A stretch of 64,000 nucleotides of DNA from Dirofilaria immitis (taxonomy: Eukaryota > Nematoda > Chromadorea > Rhabditida > Onchocercidae). Position 1 is the stretch's first letter. Every line of letters begins with the position of its first letter. This document shows positions 1 through 13,000 of this stretch, piece by piece. Made by a program: the position numbers and the translations under genes. Below the pieces are notes generated by a model. The model was not told the DNA's origin, searched no databases, and saw only the letters and a list, made by a program, of their open reading frames with translations. The stretch is taken from contig JAKNDB010000104.1 of assembly GCA_024305405.1 (NCBI GenBank), positions 806,001-870,000 on the forward strand. The letters are read 5' to 3'.

Positions 1-1126
1 CTTTTTCGCTTTTCAAATGTTCAATTTGTTATCGTTGATCTTTTCCTGTTTTTTGAACTATGCTAAGAATATTACGTATGAATGAGTCATCCATTGTAAT
101 GAGTAAGTGAATTTCGAACAAACAATTTTTTTGTTAAGTTTCAAGAAAAAAAAGTGCTATAACGTATGATGCGATTTCCATGGTGATGGCCCGATTATAA
201 TTGCTATGTTTTCATTTTTACTCTAACCTTCTCTTCTCATTTTAATTTCATAACTTTACATCGTTATGAGTTATCGACACGCAGATTTGAACATCCCATT
301 GTTTGATTTTATGCGGAGGCGGAAGATTCTTACTTTTGGATCGTACTCAGGGATGATTCATCTTTCTGTGCTTATATCTTGAAAGCAGAAAAAGTGCTTT
401 CCAATAAAATTTGTTTCAAAGATATGTTTTAATGGTGTTCAATAACTATATTTCTAATAGTTTTTATGGCAGAACTTATATCATCTTAGATCCTTGAATT
501 TTATGTGATTATTTCGAATTTTCCAGAGCCTGTTTGAGATAGCCGATATTCAACTTCAAGTTGCTTACTACCGATTTCTAAATTGAAAAAAAGTGTCAGC
601 TTTATTTTCAATTAACATTTCATTCCGAAAAAAACATATTACTTAAAATGAACAAAATTTTGATACAATTAGGTATATATATATATATGTACACATTTGA
701 ACACTATAAAACTGCGAATCAAAACTGTGATTAGAGATTATTCTCCGATACTTTGCAGTTTACATTGGCAGTGATTAAAAAATATATTAGTGTGTTCGAA
801 TCATAAAATAGTTTATGAATTTCGTAGGTTTTCATCAAGCATTTGAAGAAAATGTTTACTCAACTTCGAAGTTCTGATTAACATTTCTTGTCTGAGAAAA
901 AGGTTAAAGAGCTAATTACTTATCAGTAATGAACTTCTAATACTGATGATTTCTTTGTATTTTATTTCATTATTCAGTGTCTTTTTATCCTTTGTAAAGT
1001 TTTTAACAAAGAGTATTTGTATTCACGTTTATGTATTGAAATAAACAAGTAATTATTTCAACGAAAAACTAAGAGAAATATTGTTCTGCAGGTAGTGCAT
1101 TAGCAGGGCAGATTCGACCACGGAAA
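1..1126. other. Upstream region of rme-1, no gene seen
   Basis: AT-rich DNA with no exon that I can support on either strand. It contains a short (AT)n tract near 673-688. Just before the rme-1 start there is an acceptor-like TTCTGCAG at about 1084-1091 and AG dinucleotides near 1105. These could be trans-splice acceptors for the first coding exon, but that is inference. Confidence 0.4.
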
Positions 1127-4100
1127 ATGTTTTCGTGGATTGGTGGTGATTCGTCTAAAAGAAGCAACAAGAGGCTAGTTTTGATTATTTAAATCTTTCT
1201 TTAGATTCGTACGTCATATAATTCTTAGAATGAAATAATAAAGATTTTGAAAACGAGAAAAATTTTTATTTTTTCTGTTTTTTAATATAGGAGTTGTTTC
1301 TGTAATTGGTGACTATAATCGTTCTCAGCAGCATATTGATGATAATAGTATCTAAGCATTGCATGAATCTTTTGCCTCTCTTGCTCATTTCCTTGATTTA
1401 AATTTCTGAATTTATTAGGATGGAATTCTTGTACACTTTTTATCAGTATAGTATCAATTTTTGGAGAATAAAAATAGTACCTGAAGATGGGCTCATTTTT
1501 ATTTCCTATTTCGGTTCAATTGTGATTATGTTTTATGAGAGTAACCATTCATCTTAGAAAATTTTAATTTGCATTTTTACTCGTGGAGACGTTTCATTTT
1601 TTCTTGCCCTTTCTCGTACTCCACTTTTTAGTTTCATTTGATTGATAAATATAATATTTTACTATCTTCTATAGGCTTCGCTTAACATATATTAATTTTA
1701 TTATTTTCTACTGGGAGGAATTACATGTTCTTTATTATGTAGTTAGAGCACCTTTCTATAGAATGTCACAACATGGTGAAGTGTAAAATGATTCGTAGCA
1801 CATTTATCAAATTCATTAATTTTCATAATCAGATGAGAATTTTCGCATGGTAAAATGAAAGTAAAAAATAATACATGGGAAAACGAGAAACCCGTTGTAG
1901 ATGTATGTCAGCATGAATTTCTTACTAATGTTCGCAAATTAACGCACAGCTGCAACATTCTAATTTTCTGGAACGGAAAAAAATTGTTCATTCGTCCACT
2001 TGTACTTGTTTTAATGGCAAGAAGGATAAAAAGGAGGGAAGCAGCGTATGAAAGAGCAGAGAAACAGGTCGAGAGCTGTACAATCATTTTTGGATTATAG
2101 AATTCAACCCTTTTTCCTCTTCTCTCCAAGTGAAAATGTTTACTTGTGAGTAATTGAGCGAAATACTGTCGCAATATACAGTTTGCACTACCAGATGCCA
2201 GTTTTTAATACATCTATTACTAATAACACTACTATTGCTAGTACCAAGCGACCTAAATTTAACAAACATCTCAAACAGGTCCTCGAAACTGTCAGTGATG
2301 GGTTACGAAAGATTTACAAGCAAAAATTGTTACCATTGGAAGAATACTATAAATTCCATGATTTTCATTCACCAGCACTTGGTAAGTGTATTTATTGTAA
2401 TCTCCTAGTTTTGTTATAAGTTCCATCATTTCGACCAAAACCATGTGTTATGATCGTCTGTTTATTTGCTCGAGACCAGTAATGAAGACTTTTAAGAGCA
2501 GAAAGAATATCAGAAGGGAGGAAAGCATGTAAGAGGAAAGGGACATTATATATATTTTTGCTTATACTAAAATAATGTTTATAGCTTTCGTTTTTGTAAA
2601 ATTAGTAGGAATGATAGAATTATTTGTTTCCTATTTTTTGATACTTTTCTTTTTAAATCTGGTGTTTAATTCTTGCATTTATCTTGTACTTTTTTATTTC
2701 AGATGATCCCGATTTTGATGCCAAACCAATGATACTTCTGGTGGGGCAGTATTCAACAGGAAAAACAACATTTATCCGGTACTTATTGGAAGAAGATTTC
2801 CCGGGAATTAGGATAGGACCAGAGCCAACTACTGACCGATTTATTGCTGTAATGTGGGGTGAAGACGTTGGTTCTATCCCTGGCAATGCACTTGTTGTAG
2901 ATTCTAAAAAACAGTACAGGGCATTAAGCAGGTATATTTGGTTTTAATCATCATCTTTTTTGAATAAACTTAATTCTATGGGTTCCAGTTTTCTTTCAGA
3001 AAGAAGAAAAATTTCCATTTTTTTGATATTTACGTCATCTTTTGCAGTTCGAAATAGAGATTAGTATAAACGAAACTATTCTTAAGTATAAAATGGGTAA
3101 TTTGCTGAAATTTTTCTAGTATCATTCATTATTTTAAGTGCTTATTATTTAAGAATTACTGAAACTTGATAAAAAGTCATACTGTTTCACTCTTTCAGAT
3201 TCAGGAATGCTTTTCTCAATCGATTCCAGTGTTCAACGTTAAATAATGAAGTACTGAAGAGTGTTACCATTGTGGATACACCTGGAATATTGAGTGGAGA
3301 AAAGCAGAGGTATGATTATTGTAATTGTTTTTGTAGTATTTTTCAATATAATCATATTAACATGATAAAAAACATCTGTTCTAATTGCTTATATCATGTG
3401 TAATATTGTTCACAGTTTCAATATTTTAGGATAAAATCTCTAATGATGTATATATATGTATATATATAGGAAATATAGGATGTACGGTTTTATTCAGTTG
3501 AAAAAAATGCATGATCTGATGATATATAGGTAGAAAAATAAGGGTGAGCGATTTTATTCGGTAGCAAATAGCAGCCTTATCTGAGTATAATAGGATGCTA
3601 AGTGAGCAGACATGATTGAAATAACAGAGCTATCTGGATAGCGAAATGAAATTATAGTCACTTCGAAATTTGCAATTTTTCATTTATTTTTTCACTGGCA
3701 TTTTGTTAATTTTATTTCTCCTTCAACTGCTTGCATCTATTGTATTGCTGTTAAGAAGTGATAAATATAAATTATGCGAACCAGCTATAGGACATTGTTG
3801 CGGAGTAAATTTATCCTTTGTTGTTATTGTCGACTAAAATTTCATTTGAATCCACTAGTGATGTAATTGTAACTGTTCAAACGAAAATAAGCAGTTCATT
3901 AATGATAGTGTTCATTATTTCTGAAAAAAAATTCATGTACAATTCAAAAAAAAGTTATCTCTAGAGAAGAAGCTTTAAAGTAAACTTTCGTAATTCCACC
4001 ACCAATTTATAATAAAGTTCTATTTTTTGTGGACTCAGTAGTAATCCTAAATGTTGTGGTTTTAATTCAACATTGACTAGATGTTTTTCTTAGAATTGAT

Positions 4101-6718
4101 CGAGGGTATGACTTCACGGGCGTTCTGGAATGGTTCGCGGAACGTGTAGATCGGATTATTCTGTTATTCGATGCTCATAAGTTAGATATTTCGGATGAAT
4201 TCAAACGGTGCATCGAAGCACTTTCAGGTATCCATTACTTCAACCTTTTATTATTTACTTCTTTATTACTTGCTCTTCAATAGTTATACACATTTTTATT
4301 GATTATAAAAAGAGATTATTTGGAATCTACTATAAGAACGATGATTTTCGGATGATTGAGATAGTGGGATATATTTTTAAATTATGGGTTCTTTTAGGAA
4401 ATGAAGACAAGATTAGAATTGTTTTGAACAAGTCTGATATGGTCGATCATCAGCAATTAATGCGCGTTTACGGTGCGCTAATGTGGTCCTTGGGAAAGGT
4501 TGGATTTCTCCTGGTTTTAATTATTCTAAGAATTATCAAATATATAATGAATCTTAATTTTTTCAAGTTATGAAATCTGTAGGATATGATTAGTCTTTAT
4601 TCCATCTAGTCATAACCAACTGCTCTTTGATTTATAGGTATTTAAAACACCGGAAGTATCACGAGTATATATTGGTACATTTTGGGATCATCCTTTGCAT
4701 TATGACATTAATCGAAGACTTTTCCAAGATGAGCAACATGATTTGTTCTCCGATTTGCAAGCTTTACCCAGGAATGCAGCATTAAGGAAACTCAATGATC
4801 TTATCAAACGAGCCAGGCTAGCTAAGGCTTGGTTTTTGTTTTTTTAGATATATTCATTCAGTATATTATGCATGATGATTCTGTTGGTGATTAAACATCT
4901 TCGAAGATATCGTTACCATTTTTATATTTAACAGTTGATTAACTGTTTTTAGGTACACGCATTTATCATAGCTGAATTGCGTAAACAAATGCCTTCAATG
5001 ATTGGTAAGGAGAAAAAAAGAAGGAGCTTATTCAAAATCTCGATAAAATATTCGAGCAACTACAGGTATATCAGTCATTCATTATTCACTGGAATCTCAA
5101 TAGAATTGGTTGTTCCTTCTAGTTCGTAGGATACCAATAACTTTATGTTCTTTTTGGCGCAGTCATTTTAAGTAGCATTTAATTTTCAAATTCAAGTTCG
5201 TTTTCACGGTTTTTTTCTTTGTTTTAGCGTGAACACAATATTTCGGCAGGCGATTTTCCGGATATCAATAAAATGCGTGAACATTTACCGGATTATGATT
5301 TTACTAAATTCAATCCGATTAAACCAAAGTTGTTGGAGGTTGTTGATGGAATGCTTGCTTCTGATATTGGTATGCAATGCGGGCGTTTAAAAAAAGTTTT
5401 GATGATTCCGACTGCCATTGATCGATGAATAGATAATTCGAAAGACTTTTCGGCTTCGTTTAATTTTTCAATACACTATAGGGTCAAAGAAAGCTTTTGT
5501 GTTTTCTAATATCCATTAGCAATGAATCGGAAAATCTGTTGTACACCCTTCATTAAAAAAATAAAATTTATATCGGTAGAACTTCGATAAATGTTTTTAG
5601 CTGTAGAAAATTTCCAGCTCGATTAATGGCTCAAATTCCAAAAGAAGAAAATGCTCCGATTACAAATGGTTTGCCTCAACCTCATCAGACAGAGGTTGAT
5701 TTTTAGTTTGCTTAAACTTTTTCTAATCCTAATACAACTTTTTTTGTTCAAGTTACAGTGTTGGAACTGTCATTTTTTAGAGTTTAATCATATGCGAAAC
5801 ACTACATTTTTGTTTAGGTTCGTGGTGGCGCCTTTGACCAGGCCATTGAATCAGAAACTCCCTTTGGTTTTGGTAAAGGCGAAGGTTTTGATAAGGGTGC
5901 CAATGAATCTGGTTGGGTAGTCGCTCGGGAAAGATACAAGGCGGATGAAATATTTGATAGCTTGGATCCTATAGATGGCAAAATAACAGGTGGTTTTCAT
6001 TTTTTCCAGCTTTCACTTCCTTTCTTGATCACGAAGAAATCAACATTTCAGGTGTGCATAAAATAGATCTTTAATTGTTGCGTGACGACGCATTCTTTTT
6101 ATATGTCATAAAAGCTAGTTGCTTCGTATATCATCTTCATCTTTTCTTTTGAACTACAGGATTTGCACAAAGTGAACAAATTGGTTGTTGTGTTAATTGA
6201 ACGTTACTTTATTAAGGTCGAGCAGCAAAGGAACATATGGTCAAATCGAAATTGCCAAATGCTATATTGGGTAAAATATGGAAACTCTCAGATGTTGACA
6301 AAGATGGAATGCTGGATAGTGATGAATTTGCTCTTGCTAACTATTTAATCAATTTAAAACTTGAAGGTCGTCGTTTTAAAATTATATTATTCATAATTAG
6401 AATTATGGGTTTCATGTTTTAATTGTCAGCAGAATATGAACCGTGGTACCAGCCACTTCATGATTGGTGGGGATTGAAATGATTGATTCACAAGTTTAAA
6501 AAAACAACAAATTAATGAGAAGTGAGTAACTAGAAATAATGAAGTTATTTTGGGAGTTCTTAAGTTTAGTCTACTTTTTTTTGCTGTGCAAATTCAGGCC
6601 TCTGTTCAAGAACTCACTTTTATTTTCAGGGCATGAATTACCAACTGAACTGCCAAAGCATTTGATTCCACCATCGAAACGTGACGAAGATCCCATCTAC
6701 CCTACATTAGATTCCTGA
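1127..6718 (+). CDS. rme-1: RME-1 / EHD-family ATPase (endocytic recycling)
   Basis: EHD proteins are dynamin-like ATPases that oligomerise on tubular recycling endosomes and drive cargo return to the plasma membrane. I read 13 exons: 1127-1177, 2279-2381, 2703-2931, 3199-3309, 4094-4227, 4398-4498, 4638-4826, 4953-5065, 5228-5369, 5618-5694, 5818-5989, 6217-6366, 6630-6718, about 553 residues, normal for the family. The start is MFSWIGGD, as in worm RME-1. Visible motifs are the P-loop GQYSTGKT (about residues 66-73), DTPG (about 153), NKSD (about 220), and a C-terminal EH domain (about 430-545) with an EF-hand loop [10 protein letters not shown] for NPF-motif partners. Exon phases all agree except in exon 8, where the A-run at 5013-5019 is one base short: adding one A gives EKKKK followed by ELIQNLDK and restores the frame. 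Intron 7 seems to begin with GC (4827-4828). Orthology is close to certain. Confidence 0.95.
2183..2381 (+). CDS. rme-1: Possible alternative first exon of rme-1
   Basis: Exon 2 (2279-2381) is open upstream in the same frame to an ATG at 2183. That would give a 32-residue N-terminus ([11 protein letters not shown]...) in place of the one from exon 1 at 1127. Worm rme-1 is known to make isoforms with different N-termini, so an alternative promoter is plausible. The extension has no conservation I recognise and may be chance read-through of the intron. A TTTCAG-type acceptor just upstream of 2183 is not evident, so confidence is low. Confidence 0.3.
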
Positions 6719-9700
6719 ACGAGTCGATAATAGTAGTGAACGGGAAAATTTGAACCAAATTTTTGGTCTCTTTAGTCATTCACTTCAAACAGTGTTGTAT
6801 ACAATCGCTGAAAGTAAACCATATGTAATATATATATATTGATTGACTGAATTTACTAAGCTTCATGAACTGAATAATCAGTTTTGAAATTTGCTTTTTG
6901 TTGCGGATCGCCTGATACCTAATTCCGAAGCTTGTATAAATTGAAAGCTTTTGCTGTTTACATGTTAAATTATTCTTGTAAACTAATATTTCGTTATATG
7001 AGGCATGAAATTAAGATTTTGTGAGCTCTCAATGAAATTTATGAGATCTTTAATTTAAATGAATAATGTGAGTAGACTTTTTTTTTCTTCATCATTTTTT
7101 TATCTTCATGGATTATAATGTTTTGGGTCTTATTGCCTTCGTCTTTTATCTTGAAATATTTGGTTTTATTTTCTTTTTGTTTTCAGAATAATCACTTATT
7201 ATTTTTATAACATATGGCAGTGATGTATTTTCTGATTGATTTTGCTAAGTGGATTGAACAAATCTGAATAGGCTTTGAAAATATTTTGAATTTTTATCAG
7301 GCCAAGGGTGAGCATGGGGTACGGGATTCAAAACTCATCGAATTGTTCCAGAGAAAGAAAAAATCTGGAATATTTTTCAAAAAGCACACTTATTTTCTAT
7401 TTCCAAATTACTCATAGTTTGATTTCTCACACAGTGTTTTTTCTTTCTTGTTTGAAGCGATCTTTTAGCTTGAACTGTATATGTTTATCTTTTCCTTTTT
7501 CTTTGCATTCTCACCAAATTCGTTATTTATTATTAATGGATAGTTGAAAATATTTTTACTAAATAATATATTGTTTAAATAGCAATGAATCAATTAACAT
7601 TAGCCGTACAGAAAAAGAATTAACTAGTCGATTTATTTTTATCATAAGGAATTTATATGATCACTTGAATTTCTTTGTAGAGTATTTTGGAAAATTTCCA
7701 AAATTTAAAAAACTTATCTTTTGTAATCCGCTGTATTTTCTCCAATTCTTGTTATATTTTAACTTAAATTTTTAGTCGGCGATTTTCTTTTTTTCTTCGA
7801 AATTTTTTTAAGTACAATCAGTGAAGTCATTTATGTATAACAAGCAAAGTATGTGATACTAAATAATTGATTCGTTTTTGCATCTGATTTCACGAAATTT
7901 AACATAAATTACACGTCTACAACTTGAAACGAACCACATATTTACAATTTGACGTGAATTACATGATCTCAGCTTAGCTCGATGGCTATTTCAGTCAAAA
8001 GATTGATGAGATAAAAGAGATCGTCAACAGTATCTCGTGTAATATGGTTGAATCTGACGAAGACATATATATGCGTATAGTTATGTAAATGCACACAAAA
8101 ATTATGATATTTACGATTTCAGCGAAAGCCATTGTCACGAATTACAACGGTATATTATTGGCATTTTTGAGAATCTTCAAAAGAGAGGATTTATTTTATC
8201 ATTTATTCTGCTACCTAAAAGAATTATTTGTTCGCTCTGCAAATGAATTCGCTTAAAGAAAAAATGAATTTGTATTTAAAAAATCATAGAAAATAAATTT
8301 AAATTAAAATTTAAAATTCCCAAAAAGGGAAAACAGATAAGTGAAATTGTCTGTCGCGCTCTAAAAGAAGTTAAAGGTTGGTGAAATTTTTCAAATTAAT
8401 GAATTATGATATCGAAATTTCAATTTCAAATTGTAATATTCTATCTAATAATCTAATTGAATTTAAATATCAACCGTTAACTAATTTCCTAAGTAAATTA
8501 TTTAAAGCAAAAAAAAGGATTATTTGCATATCGGAAGACGAAAACAAGTATTGTTAATCGAGAATGGACTACGAGAATGAAGTCTTTTACTAAGTGAAAG
8601 TGAAAGGAAATTGAGGAAGACGAATAAAAATGAACTGAATTTATACATCATGTCGACTATATTGCTTAATGAAAAAAAATAATCGAGAACATGTGCTTCG
8701 TTAGAAATGCACATTTCAAAATGTTTTCATGTCTCTATTTCAAGATAGAATTTATCGGTGGAAAAAGGACATGTGAATCTGCAAGTACAATAAATACATG
8801 GACAGTTGAATTTGATGAATGTTTTCGAATTTTTTGATTTTATTTTTAAAACAAGAAGTAAGAAGTTGAAATGAATCAATGAAATTTTAAAGGAAAAAAG
8901 GTAGGAATGGATAAATTGTCAAAGCAATTTTAATTCGCGAAATTTTGACTATAAATAGTACAACTGTGGAGAATAGGATAATATTACAGGTATGCGGAGG
9001 AGAGAAGCAAAAAATGGATGATCGATTTTTATATTTCCACAATATTTTCTCTAACCATCATATATAAAAGTTATTCCTAACAATTATTGAATTTATTTGA
9101 TCTTTTCATTTGGAACGATAGCTATTAGATCACAAACTTATCAGAATTTGTCAGAAACTTTTTCTTTCAATTATAATTCCTATTGTTACTGTGTTATCTT
9201 TCGTTCATTAGAGAGGAATGATAGAAGTTGTAATAATTTGAAATATTTTAATCAAATTTTATATGTTTAATTTATTGTTATTGGTAGTTATTGTTTTACG
9301 AAATATTTTCCTAAATATTTTCATCTCATTTTGACAGATTTATTTTTTTATTTGAATTTTTTTTTTTTTGGTTTCCCATCTATTCGTTAAATTACCAGTC
9401 GTCATTGTTTTTCTAAACTTTTTACTTTTGTATGCTATAAAATTGGTTACATATATGCTATATATAGCATATCAAATTTTCTTTCAAATATATTAATAAA
9501 AGAAGATGATAAAAATTTTGTTCTTTTTTTTTTTTAATTTAACCTTCATATTCTAAAATTTTAGTAAAGCTTATGCTGAATTTTTCCTTGTATTAATTAG
9601 TATTATAAATGCTTATTAAAGTTAGAAAAACTATCATTTGTCAGTTTAATATCTTTCTTATTACAATTTTTCAAATTTTTATCAAGCATCTATAATAAAT

Positions 9701-9835
9701 AAAATAAAAAACGATTCAAATTAAGTTTTGAAATTTCTTATCCAATTGACCACAGACAAAGAAGTTTGTATTTCAGTATTCACTTCAAGTTTCTCTTTGA
9801 TAAAATTTCGACAATCTTTCAGTGTATAATTTCGA
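6719..9835. other. Intergenic region between rme-1 and innexin
   Basis: About 3.1 kb of AT-rich sequence. Short open frames (for example 7308-7547 on + and 8520-8714 on -) have low-complexity, intron-like composition and no splice context, so I do not call them. A perfect 20-bp palindrome centred on TATATA lies at 9453-9472. A TTTCAG at about 9817-9822, directly ahead of the ATG at 9836, could be the trans-splice acceptor of the innexin gene. Confidence 0.5.
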
Positions 9836-10030
9836 ATGTCAATTGAAGAATTGCTAAAATCGTTGAAAATTATTAGTCTAAGACATGGCGAAGATAATGT
9901 CGATCGTTTGCATTACTTTCTAACTACAAATTTGTTAATAGCGGCAAGTACCATAACAGCCTGGAAAATATTCGAAGGGCGAGCCATAGAATGTATGTCA
10001 CCAACAAGTTTCCCTAATTCGTGGGCTACG
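9836..10030 (+). CDS. Innexin alternative first exon 1a
   Basis: This open exon encodes 65 residues starting [10 protein letters not shown], containing DRLHYFL, a TM1 segment, GRAIEC and ending NSWAT before a GT donor (gttagt). It is exactly as long as exon 1b and ends in the same phase (0), so either can join the exon at 14783. By my hand count about 26 of 65 positions are identical to exon 1b. It lacks the usual FGGRP (it has FEGRA). It may instead be a relic of a tandem innexin copy. Confidence 0.7.
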
Positions 10031-13000
10031 GTTAGTTTTTTTTCTTTTTATTTCTGAGAGAAAGAAAAACGAAAGAATCTGAAATTGCTCCTAACAATTA
10101 ACAATATATTAGCTGTTGCTTAATTAATTATGAGAAGTGTACTGTACTAATTTCAAGAGATTCTTTTGATCGATCAATTGACAAATCTTTCGTCAACATA
10201 TCAATTAATTAGTGAACTATTTACCAATATCTAACTCATATCTAATTAATATATTAGTTTGCAGTATGATTATATTACAATTGAATATTTCAAATTATTT
10301 TTCAGTTCATAGTTGCATATTTTAAATTGATCTTCAATTTATTCTTTCTCCGTAAATATCCATCAGTTATGGAAAAAATATTGGGAGATATTTCACTCAC
10401 TACATAAATCAGTGAAATAAAAAAATCGACGACCGTTTGACATCATTTACATTTATATTCACGTGGTTCATCACGACGTGTTCGTCCTGCGTATCTTACA
10501 TTCTTTTTTTTTTTTTAGATGCACTTTACCATTAATATAAAATCATTAAAAATCAATATCTTAACTTAATTATGTACCTCTACATCTTCATTACAATACA
10601 AATATTAATATTGATATTTATTGTCAATATGAAGATGATCGGTGCATTTATCATCGAAATAATGCTTTGATTATTTCTGTAATATATATAACCGTTAGTC
10701 ATTCTAATGATATGATATTATATCATTAGTGACTAATCAAATTCCTCTTATTCCTTAGATAATAATTTTTTTTTTTGCAATTTTTTTCTATCATTTCATC
10801 CTATTCGTATCGTATACATACGTTTATGCCTATCTAATTGTATCATTCTACCAGTCGTATTTTCACTATAATATGTGTTATTATATCGGTTGTATTTTTA
10901 CTATATCTATTGTTTGAAGTTCATTGATAGTAATAGGAAAATGATTGCATAACTATAGATGATGATGTTAAGTGGAATGGGAATTCGATTGGTAAACGAC
11001 ATCGAAAAAGTGATTTTGATCTTCGCTCTTGTCAAATATTATTCAACTTTCCTTACACTTTTTTTTTGAATCGATCAATCAATCAACTTTTTTTTATTAC
11101 ACAAAAAAACAAATTAACTACAATCATTGTTGGATTTATAGGATTTATAGACGATAAATAATACTGATAAATATATTACAGTATAAGATCACGATAAGTT
11201 TAAATACTAGTTGTTATGATATTTATTGATTTTATTCGAACTTATTGAACAAATAATGTGAGAGAGGGAATGAAAGAGAGAGAGAGAGAGGAGAGAAGGA
11301 GAAAAAAGTGAAAGATTTAAAAATGTATTCTGAAATTGATCATATTTTCTCCAGGTGAAATCATTATTATAAATCAAATTAGGAAATACTGCCATCCACA
11401 TACAGATAGAATAGAATGGAATGGAATAGGATGGAATAGAAAAATAGGATAAAAGATTCTTTATTACACTATCCTATCCCTTTTTTTTGCTTTTGTTAAA
11501 ATTTTGTTGAAAGAAAGTTTTGCCAAGAACGAATAGAATGGAAGGATGGAAGTGTTCCTTTTTAAATTATCCATCCGTTTTCTTTACAGCCTCTTTTTCT
11601 ATAGTGTATCATATCATGCCAGAATCCTTCAAGATATGCCATCTGATTCGATCAGATTGTTTTGTTACAACGGTGCCGAGTATTGCTTGCTATCTATCCT
11701 TCTGTTCTTTTAGTAATTATGGTGACAATCATATTGTTATGAATTAGTTTCTAGTACATTATTCACAGTATACTGCATATATCTTCGAATCATTCCGATT
11801 ATTCAATTTATTTCCTAAATTGATTTGACCTTTTGGACTGTTCATTCCTCTTCTCTTTTCATATTACAATGCTTAATTAAATTTAAAACTCCGAAACGTT
11901 TAATTTAATCATTAAAAAAGAATCTTCCATTTGAAATGCTGAAATATTTTATTTGGCTCATATTTTGATTACTATTTATCTTCTTTCGATGTGATCTCAT
12001 TTCCTCTGCTTCTTCCATTTGAAAATATTTCTTTAAAATCAAACGAATAGAAACAAACATATTCACTCATCCATCCCGACTTAAATCATCACTTCATCTC
12101 ATCAAAATTTGAAGTACACTCCTGTGTAATAAATTTGTGACATTTCTTCTCTTTTCTTTTCTTCTCCATTTTTTCCCTGTATTTTCTTTCAAAAAAACTA
12201 TTCATTTATTCATTCATGGAAAGATTATCGTTTTTAAAATTCGTATTATTACTAAAATTAATAATTAATATCAATCCCAAAATGATTAAAAATGGTGACT
12301 GCGAATAACCAATTTTGTGATTTTTGAAAAACTGAACTAACATTTGTCATTATCAGTAAGATCAGAGAGATATTCTTATTATTCGTTGCATGAAATAAAT
12401 CGTATGCATGTAAAGATTCGTTTTGTTGAATTGTAAAATTTTATCTTCATGATACCAAAAAAATCATTCTAACATAAGGCTATGATATAATTATTGTGAC
12501 CTTTCTGCCAGAAGTTCAGAATTCTATACGAAGGAATTATTAATTGAAAAATAACACATTTGTTAAAATATAAAAAAGCAGTTGCTTACATTAGTTTATA
12601 GTTAAAAATAATTGAACTCTTTGTTTTCATACTGTCCAGTTGCTTAGTACACTTTTTTAAACTTAAATTTTTTAAAAAACGAAAAAAAATTGGTGAGATC
12701 ATTTAAAGAAGCTATAAAGTCCGATAATATGGCAAAAGCAGTTAGAACTTTTTAAAACTCATCAGGAAGAAAGTGAGCGCATTTTTCGAAGAATTTTCTT
12801 CCATGATCTTTTAAAATTCCGGGAGAAAAATAGGAGAAAGAATCTTTCCGTCATAGTTTTCTATTGATTAATTATATTCTTTCTTATATTAGTAGTGAAG
12901 ATGAAGCGAAAATTGTGTGGTCTAGCATTTTCGGTAATATTTTAAAATTTAATGTTTGGGTAATTAACTAAAACATACAATACAGAATATCGCTAATCTA

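Noticed and set aside
4208..4573. 121-residue open frame in rme-1
   Set aside because: It reads through an intron and overlaps exons 5 and 6; only the segment 4398-4498 is coding.
9453..9472. 20-bp perfect palindrome as a regulatory site
   Set aside because: It is mostly alternating AT, which yields palindromes by chance in such DNA, and has no link to a promoter.
11407..11450. Satellite array of GGAAT type
   Set aside because: Only a short degenerate stretch; it is simple-sequence DNA within an intron, not a satellite block.
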